From NCBI RefSeq assembly GCF_022410515.1, contig NZ_JACSDI010000007.1:102773-166772 (forward strand): 64,000 bases of DNA, in the 5' to 3' direction. The DNA is from Shewanella cutis (GTDB lineage Bacteria; Pseudomonadota; Gammaproteobacteria; Enterobacterales; Shewanellaceae). The notes under the pieces were generated by a model. The model saw nothing but the letters and a program-made list of their open reading frames with translations. It ran no database searches and was not told where the DNA came from. Shown piece after piece: positions 58,701 to 64,000 of the stretch (position 1 is the first letter of the stretch; every line of letters begins with the position of its first letter). Both the position numbers and the translations under genes were made by a program.

Positions 58701-61700
58701 TGCAGCGGGGATCAGGGTTAACCTATTTACCTCACAGGATGAATTTTTATCACGCTTCAACGTGCCAGCCATGGCAATGGAAGGCCAAACCATTTACGGC
58801 GCCTATGATGACAGGCGCAACAGTGCTTACTTGATCCTCGATAACTTCAAATCCATTGACGAACTGCGCTCAACGCTGGTGCATGAGGTGTTAGCTCACG
58901 GCGGCTTACATACCGTGATCGGCGCGCAAAAGTATCAGCAGTTTATCAACAAGCTAAATTCAAGCCGCAGCCGTAAAGAGTTTAAGGAGCTTTGGGCACG
59001 TATCGATAAGGATTACAAAGGAGCATCCGATGCCGTGAAAGCCGAGGAAGTCTTTGCTAACTTTGTGCAAAATCAACCAGAGCGCGGAACGGCTAAGGCG
59101 TGGTGGTTTGAGTTGACTAAATGGCTGCGCCGTCAGCTCGAGGGGTTGGGGATCATCAAGGCCAACATTACCCGCAATGAAATGGAAGATATGATGAAGG
59201 CCATTGTGCGCGGATTTGATAAGCGTAAACTAAGGATATATAAGGCGCAAAAATTACTTGAGCGTCACAGCAAGGAGCGTCAACGCAGAGGCATGGGTGA
59301 GATTAGATTCAACAAAGGGGCAAGGCCACTTTCATTTAGAGATTACACCGTTTCACCAGAGGGCGCTAGATTTTACGGCAGATCATACAGTTCTAACGAT
59401 TCAGAATATAAGGCTACCGATTTTATTGATGATTTTGCAGGAAACAAAATAGAGCTAAAAGACGTTTATGAACTAGATGTTAAAGCTGATAACTATGGCA
59501 GAATAGTTATAACAGACCAAGCAAATAATTATTTTCAACTAACTATTTCTGTTAATGAAATATTCGACAAACCAACAATGAGCCCTTATTTAGAGGTCTT
59601 ATCAACTACTGATAATCCAAAAATACACGGACGAGGATCAGTAACAAGAGCATATTTAGAAGGCTTGAGAATAGCGCAATCTTACGGTCTTGGCTGGAAC
59701 TCAGACACTATACTTTCTGACGCATCCGTAAATATGTACGAAAGGCTAACTAGGATGGGTATTCCCTTTGAACTGGGCGACTATTCAAGTAGCTATGAAG
59801 TAAGCGCGGAAGCGTTAAGCAAAGTTGATATAGATTCCATCATCGATTCAATGGGTACAGGCCCAAGAAAAGATGTAAAAAAAACCGACATTCGTTTTAG
59901 CATGGCTTTCGAGGATGACACCCGCACCGCCAAACAAAAGCTTGGGCTCGAGGAAGAAGCCGAGCAAACACTGAAAGAGAAGATCACCGAGAACTACCGC
60001 AATACCGCCGACACGCTTAAGCAATCAAGCTTTTGGAGCCGCTTAAATGAAGGAATTTTCGACGGTTTGCACGGTATCAAAAAAGCCGAAGAAGCCGCGG
60101 GAATTACCGACCCAAATAAGATGGGTTATGTTTCTGCCCGTTTAGCCTCAGGTTTATCGGACGTATTGCACGGCGTTTTACACTACGGCGCGCCAATGTG
60201 GAAAGACGGCATCATTCAGCGCAAGGCAGACACGAAAGGATTGCTTGAAGTGTTTGGCATGTTGCCTGATGGCGAGTTCAATAACTGGCTTGCATGGATG
60301 GGCGCTAACCGCGCCAAGCAGCTTAAAGCCGAAGGCCGCGAGAATAACCTATCTCAAGCTGATATTGACGAGTTGCTAGCCCTTGCCGACGGCAAAGAAA
60401 AGCTATTTGAAGAAGTGCGCGCCGAGTACAACAAGATTAACTCGGCCGTGCTCGATGTTGCCCAAGGTGCAGGACTTATCAGCGCAGAGCAGCGCGCCGG
60501 TTTTGACGAACAGTATTATGTTCCGTTCTTCCGTGAGCAAGATGTCGATCCAGAAATGCAGGATATTGCCTCGATGGTTACCGCGCCATTCACCAAGAAA
60601 GGCATTGCAGGCCAGAACGCCAAAATCAAAGAGTTGAAAGGCGGCAAGCAATCCACCAAAGACCTGCTTGAAAACATTATCTTGCGTCAGTCAACCATGC
60701 TCGACGCTGCGCTAAAAAACAAAGCCATGCTAGAGGTGACTAATAACTTAAGTGGCACCGAGTTTATGACCGAAGTCGATAGCCCTGAGTTTGCCAAACT
60801 GAGCCAACGCGAGCTTAACAGCATCCAGCGAGTTAAAGTGATGCGCGATGGTCAAGCGGTAGCTTATGCCGTTACCGATCCTGCATTGCTGCGCGGGTTA
60901 ATTGCGGTGAATGATGTGGGCAGCCAAGCGCTGTTTAACCGCATGGGACGAGGCGCCAAACGCTTTTTAACGACTGGCATCACCATGTCGCCTGACTTTA
61001 TCTTTAAAAACTTTGTCCGCGACGCGGCGCACGCATGGATGATCAACAAAGATGATTTCAAGCTAGGCACTGACTCAATTAAGGGATTGAAAAAGGCATT
61101 CAAAGAGGATGAAGCCTACCGCGATTTAATATTCAGCGGCGCAGCGTTTCAAGGCGGGTATATTCACGGGGCAGATCCAGAAGCGTCCGCGCAGCAAATG
61201 CGCCGTGCTCTGGCTAAGAAGGGATTATCGAGCAGGCAGATTGACGGCTACATGGGCAGTTTAGTCACTAATGGCAAGATGTTGCTAGAGAAGTATCGTA
61301 ACGCCAGCGATAAGGTCGAAAACGCTAACCGGCTATCAACCTATGAGGCAGGCTTAGCCGCGGGTAAGTCTCGCCGTCAAGCCGCCTTTGAAGCTAAAGA
61401 CCTAATGGATTATTCACTTAAAGGCAACTTTGCGCTAATCAGTACCATGATCGACTTTCTACCGTTCTTCAACGCGCGCTTGCAGGGTATGTATAAATTA
61501 GCCCGGGCATCAGCCGCTGGCGAAAATGATAAAGTGCTTAAGGTACTGTCAGCAAATTTGGCGGTGAAGGGCGTTAAGGTGGCCGCTTTCTCGCTGGCAC
61601 TTGCCGCGATGAATGACGATGACGAGCGCTATCAAGAATTGCCTGACTGGGATAAAGACGCCAACTGGCATTTTTGGATAGGTGATGATCACTTCCGCAT

Positions 61701-62493
61701 CCCTAAGCCGTTTGAACTTGGGATTATCTTCGGCACCCTACCTGAGCGCTTACTTGGCTTTGGCACAGGTTCGCAGACCGGCAGCGACCTAGGTCGCGCC
61801 GTGGGCAATGCTGTATTTAACACTATGGCATTAAACCCAATCCCGCAAATTGCTTTGCCAGTGGTTGAAGTGATGACCAATAAGTCATTCTTTAAAGGCA
61901 CTGCAATCGAGGGCATGGGCGATGAGCAGCGTATGCCAGGCGACCGCTATAACGCTTACACCAGCGACACCGCGCGCGAATTAGGGCAGCTATTAAACGT
62001 TAGCCCTAAGAAAATCGAGCACTTAGTTAATGGTTATGCTGGCACATTGGGCGGCTATGTACTCGCTATGTCCGATATGATGGCGCGCCAGATACTTGGC
62101 CGCGAGAGCGCCGAAACCCCTATCAGCCGCTACCCAATCATCAAAGCCTTTTACGGCGGCGATGCACCAAAGGGCAATACTTATTATCAGAACGAGTTTT
62201 ACAAGGCGCTTGATGCGGCTAACCAAGCATTTGGCAGCTATAAGCGCGCAGCCGAGGAACAAGACTCAAGCCGCATGATGGAAGTGCTTGAAGATAACCG
62301 CGATAAACTCGGCGTGCGCATTGCGCTTAACCGCGTGCAGCGCCAAGTGTCAGCGCTTAACAAGCAAGCTGAGGTAGTTAATAACTCAAGTGCTAGCGCC
62401 AGCGAGAAGCGCGAAAAGCTAGACGCCATTACACGCCAGAAGAACGCGATTTATCAAAGCGCGTATATCGGATTTAACCTTCGGGAGTTTTAA
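55753..62493 (+). CDS. 2246-residue polyvalent virion protein
   Basis: A giant multi-domain protein probably packaged and ejected. Order: low-complexity Gly/Ala-rich N-terminal region (about 1-330, with AASGLGGIFDFVGADGIA), disordered linkers, a ParB-like nuclease-type region near residues 729-775 (HVLDGHHQWLTKRE), a zinc-metallopeptidase-like HEVLAHGGLH at 1044-1053 (HExxH), an AT-rich inserted segment about 1194-1380 with an acetyltransferase-like RGSVTRAYLEGLRIAQSYGL string, then a long helical region and a LPD38-like C-terminal part (MSPDFIFKNFVRDAAHAWMI about 1743 and NANRLSTYEAGLAAGKSRRQ about 1860). This matches polyvalent proteins of temperate phages that protect injected DNA or modify the host at entry. 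Domain calls are from memory of motifs. Confidence 0.72.
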   Translation: MSLLGFDPNKYRTTTTAQTKPQEQGRFGDVVDSFQAGAASGLGGIFDFVGADGIAKSLYGIADNQYNQMSSRGQEAMGKQMFTENAQGETELGEGMTDLDTWLLQIANVAGQFVPTAVPGAGAAGLATKALSLGSTGAKVAQAVGMGATGGSAATGQAMEQARQEVLKMPDQVLADSDLFKQTFLNIDAQSPDLDDVSKWNQAKSQLAEQVASEVRSDPKALLANFAASAIGDPIIGRALTGVRLAKSGAFRSALAGGITEGATEATQAGVSQYAVDNVLSQIDQRDPMAGVKLAALNEGVIGAGFGAGAGAVGGLANRNPANREPVNSQPSKNPAADPIRESNPTVAGAMDADAQQAADRKADMDSMAQTSQAQPLQQPNYDQPTAARRAGMGDTMQAGRFGDDVIAKDNAMKGRSFPTVPEQFNKSPLTQAMDTVQGLTDQRREGEWLPPEGEGRSPVTGLLSAPFIDGENLSRQRTRDTMAAQPTNLIGQSDTIFANDGRPMQAAQQFADNTARQTAAQPKQIADKGVIFAPDNFSSQSQGINVKSNNTPFASAKEALISKGARTAKREGAEIESVKLDNGFGWRVVPKVEPETIEGINNAPMDTTSTTGAGNIDAGSAGTRPVSELQRPSAEQVSDSSETPRANGAEDIPVRAEQQTTPTALTNAEPAQDLAGDKIDNEWTAFATETGTLNIPRSEMPQIKAEHRGAMVNFMKARGVEHTTEEVPADSLKPTQAEFSPAKVKKALGFEGGDRSILVSSDNHVLDGHHQWLTKREKGEQIKVIRLNAPIKELITLAREFPSSETQAGATPTVEQADAKTADTPAILRTSKTKWVQAEIKKQGFKKDSPGYSDAVTKLNDSYETEIDKALSESSFETYQQFNSDTPESINRMAYAELRKEFGLDAPEANTEKTVTEQPKATEATKKLKAKTEPKAVDDSDQLSFFDKPSGAKARGANRGARLFTQAEAQRAVDDVMKRLSGAAGIRVNLFTSQDEFLSRFNVPAMAMEGQTIYGAYDDRRNSAYLILDNFKSIDELRSTLVHEVLAHGGLHTVIGAQKYQQFINKLNSSRSRKEFKELWARIDKDYKGASDAVKAEEVFANFVQNQPERGTAKAWWFELTKWLRRQLEGLGIIKANITRNEMEDMMKAIVRGFDKRKLRIYKAQKLLERHSKERQRRGMGEIRFNKGARPLSFRDYTVSPEGARFYGRSYSSNDSEYKATDFIDDFAGNKIELKDVYELDVKADNYGRIVITDQANNYFQLTISVNEIFDKPTMSPYLEVLSTTDNPKIHGRGSVTRAYLEGLRIAQSYGLGWNSDTILSDASVNMYERLTRMGIPFELGDYSSSYEVSAEALSKVDIDSIIDSMGTGPRKDVKKTDIRFSMAFEDDTRTAKQKLGLEEEAEQTLKEKITENYRNTADTLKQSSFWSRLNEGIFDGLHGIKKAEEAAGITDPNKMGYVSARLASGLSDVLHGVLHYGAPMWKDGIIQRKADTKGLLEVFGMLPDGEFNNWLAWMGANRAKQLKAEGRENNLSQADIDELLALADGKEKLFEEVRAEYNKINSAVLDVAQGAGLISAEQRAGFDEQYYVPFFREQDVDPEMQDIASMVTAPFTKKGIAGQNAKIKELKGGKQSTKDLLENIILRQSTMLDAALKNKAMLEVTNNLSGTEFMTEVDSPEFAKLSQRELNSIQRVKVMRDGQAVAYAVTDPALLRGLIAVNDVGSQALFNRMGRGAKRFLTTGITMSPDFIFKNFVRDAAHAWMINKDDFKLGTDSIKGLKKAFKEDEAYRDLIFSGAAFQGGYIHGADPEASAQQMRRALAKKGLSSRQIDGYMGSLVTNGKMLLEKYRNASDKVENANRLSTYEAGLAAGKSRRQAAFEAKDLMDYSLKGNFALISTMIDFLPFFNARLQGMYKLARASAAGENDKVLKVLSANLAVKGVKVAAFSLALAAMNDDDERYQELPDWDKDANWHFWIGDDHFRIPKPFELGIIFGTLPERLLGFGTGSQTGSDLGRAVGNAVFNTMALNPIPQIALPVVEVMTNKSFFKGTAIEGMGDEQRMPGDRYNAYTSDTARELGQLLNVSPKKIEHLVNGYAGTLGGYVLAMSDMMARQILGRESAETPISRYPIIKAFYGGDAPKGNTYYQNEFYKALDAANQAFGSYKRAAEEQDSSRMMEVLEDNRDKLGVRIALNRVQRQVSALNKQAEVVNNSSASASEKREKLDAITRQKNAIYQSAYIGFNLREF

Positions 62494-62557
62494 GGGATCG
62501 GCCAAGGATGGCTTAATTTGAAAAAGGAGAATTAACCAGAAGCAAGCAGGTGACAAA

Positions 62558-62821
62558 ATGCCTACCGCAAACAGACAACAGCTAAACAACCAAGAATATG
62601 AATCGGTTAACGCCTTATTCTCCATAGATGTGGGTAAGCCGTTTTCGATACAGAATCAATCAAACGAACCTTACCGCCTGCATTTTGGCCCAACTAAACC
62701 AAGTAATAACACCGCTGCTTATCGCATTATCCCCGCTGGCTTTGAAAACCTTTATTTTGTCAGTGAAGGCAGCGAGCAATGCTGGGTATTTGGTAACGTT
62801 TACATTCACGCGGAGGAATAG
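62558..62821 (+). CDS. Small protein upstream of tail spike/fibre
   Basis: 87 residues, beta-rich (PFSIQNQSNEPYRLHFGPTK), similar in shape to small tail-attachment chaperone or adaptor proteins. AGGTGA lies upstream of the ATG. Not recognised with certainty; lies 2 bp before the tail fibre gene. Confidence 0.58.
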   Translation: MPTANRQQLNNQEYESVNALFSIDVGKPFSIQNQSNEPYRLHFGPTKPSNNTAAYRIIPAGFENLYFVSEGSEQCWVFGNVYIHAEE

Positions 62822-62823
62822 CC

Positions 62824-64000
62824 ATGGGCGGCTACTTTGGGAAGAATGGCGGTGTAGGTGGTGGTAGCGTATCTAGCGGAGATATTGCAAAATATTTAAG
62901 TTATAACCCAGACTCAAACCGCATTGAGTCGAGAAGGGCAATCGAAACCACCCTGAATAGTTTTTATCTAAGTGAACTGCACAAAATCAGTTCTGGAGCA
63001 GAGAACGTATTCTTCACTAATCTAAACAGCGGAGTAAACTTCTACCCAGCATGGGGTGGCCTTAAAAACCACGCCATCGTTGAGAACCGTGGAGCAGATG
63101 GAATAGTTAGACCTAGTATTCGTATCTACAAGGATATGATTACAGTTAAGCCCTACGGTGACCCTGCTGGAGTTGGCTCAGTCGCCTACGGTAAGGCCGC
63201 TACTATGCTAGGCAACCACTCTGTGCTGGGTCAAGAGTTTATTGTGACAGAACCAGTGGCCGCGAGTGACTGGCTAATATATCAGGTATGGTATGGTTCT
63301 GATGATACTGGTGTGCAAGCATACGAGCAGAAGTTTACTGGTACAGCTTATGCTGCAGGCGCTACGGTTAACTGGTGGTTTACTCACCCAGTAGAAGGGC
63401 ACCAAAACACCCCTATCTATACTTGTATAAAGATTGCTAAGGGTAAAGAAGACGCAGAGAAGAGACTGCTCCAAGTACGTCCTTCTACCTTAAATGCTGC
63501 TAATCATTACTCTAATATCCGTATCCGTGAATTTTATGATATGCCAATCCACGGATACACTAAGCAGGTAGAAGAGGATGAAATTGTATTCCTTCCTTGT
63601 GACCATGCTGTAAATCCTGAAATTGTATACCCTTACGTCCCCATATGGTTCCAATTCGGCAATACTATCGAGCGCGATCAGTATTTCCAGAATAACCCCG
63701 GTGAACTTCAAATCGGTATATGGATTGATGATGGTATAAATTATGCTCAGTGGGATGGTGTTTCGTGGAATGCTCTGCCATCAGAAAAGACCGTAAAGCT
63801 AACAGTCCCTTTAGCGTTTAAGTCTAACTTCAGGGTATATGACTATAAGACTACGTTCTCTAGTACAGCTAAATGCGTGGTTGACTTTACTGCCTATTCC
63901 CAAGGTACCGTAACCATGGGAAATGCGGGTGATGATATAGAGTTCACTTATATTACCGGTGAAGGCTGGTATTTATATGACCGTGTGTCGAATGTAAAAG
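62824..64000 (+). CDS. Tail fibre or tail spike, cut by window end
   Basis: At least 392 residues and still open at 64000. The N-terminus GGYFGKNGGVGGGSVSSGDI is a Gly-rich virion-anchoring start typical of podovirus tail spikes or fibres; the rest is beta-rich (YQVWYGSDDTGVQAYEQKFT). GGAGGAATAGCC precedes the ATG. Without the 3' end the receptor-binding part, and any enzyme domain, cannot be judged. Confidence 0.7.
   Translation, partial: MGGYFGKNGGVGGGSVSSGDIAKYLSYNPDSNRIESRRAIETTLNSFYLSELHKISSGAENVFFTNLNSGVNFYPAWGGLKNHAIVENRGADGIVRPSIRIYKDMITVKPYGDPAGVGSVAYGKAATMLGNHSVLGQEFIVTEPVAASDWLIYQVWYGSDDTGVQAYEQKFTGTAYAAGATVNWWFTHPVEGHQNTPIYTCIKIAKGKEDAEKRLLQVRPSTLNAANHYSNIRIREFYDMPIHGYTKQVEEDEIVFLPCDHAVNPEIVYPYVPIWFQFGNTIERDQYFQNNPGELQIGIWIDDGINYAQWDGVSWNALPSEKTVKLTVPLAFKSNFRVYDYKTTFSSTAKCVVDFTAYSQGTVTMGNAGDDIEFTYITGEGWYLYDRVSNVK

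Noticed and set aside
62824..64000. Diversity-generating retroelement near the tail fibre
   Set aside because: No template repeat or reverse transcriptase is visible in the window; the fibre 3' end lies outside, so this cannot be judged.

Overview
The window joins a block of ordinary gammaproteobacterial chromosome to the left part of a temperate phage genome. The chromosomal genes (pabB, class I fumarase, secreted S9 peptidase, adhE, MarC-family protein, NIT-domain chemotaxis receptor) and their order suggest Shewanella or a close relative; this is inference from gene content, not a database match.

Bases 1-14131 are host DNA: a NUDIX CoA pyrophosphatase cut by the window edge, pabB, fumarase, S9 peptidase, a GNAT protein, an M14-type peptidase, adhE, a MarC protein, a 279-bp MITE-like element with TA flanks, a methyl-accepting chemotaxis protein and tRNA-Ser(GGA). 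A tyrosine integrase ends 26 bp beyond the tRNA, so the prophage is integrated at the tRNA 3' end. It runs to the right edge (at least 49.8 kb); attR is not in view.

The prophage has a lambda-like layout. The leftward early operon (27884 to 14157) carries RecE/RecT-type recombination genes, a DnaQ-like exonuclease, a PAPS-reductase-like protein, an adenine methyltransferase, many small genes, an Xis-like protein and the integrase. The immunity region (about 27880-30095) has a repressor, a Cro-like protein and a set of GAAACTT operator-like sites at both early promoters; three rightward genes of unknown role sit between. The rightward early operon has an O-like initiator with GGGG-rich iterons in and beside it, a P-like helicase loader, a RuvC-like resolvase, SSB and a Q-type antiterminator. 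A lambda pR'-like promoter with an early terminator at 36056-36157 opens the late region: a tRNA-like RNA gene, lysis genes (SAR endolysin, nested spanins, holin), terminase, portal, scaffold, N4-gp56-type capsid, short-tail proteins, ejection-type proteins, a 2246-residue polyvalent protein and a tail fibre/spike gene cut by the window end. This is a podovirus-like virion plan.

The most unusual features are RNAs. The left early operon begins with about 735 nt of non-coding leader that starts with a consensus boxA and contains many hairpins, a 19-bp helix and an 8-bp pairing that crosses it (pseudoknot), and ends in two mutually exclusive hairpins next to the first ribosome-binding site. Separately, 36250-36374 is a tRNA-shaped gene with acceptor, D, anticodon and T stems intact but with a 61-nt structured segment in place of the 7-nt anticodon loop, and it has its own promoter and terminator. 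Other items worth attention are a 20-bp late-promoter sequence present twice, a 16-bp intergenic linker present at several operon joints, and a PAPS-reductase-like cassette between 22-bp direct repeats.
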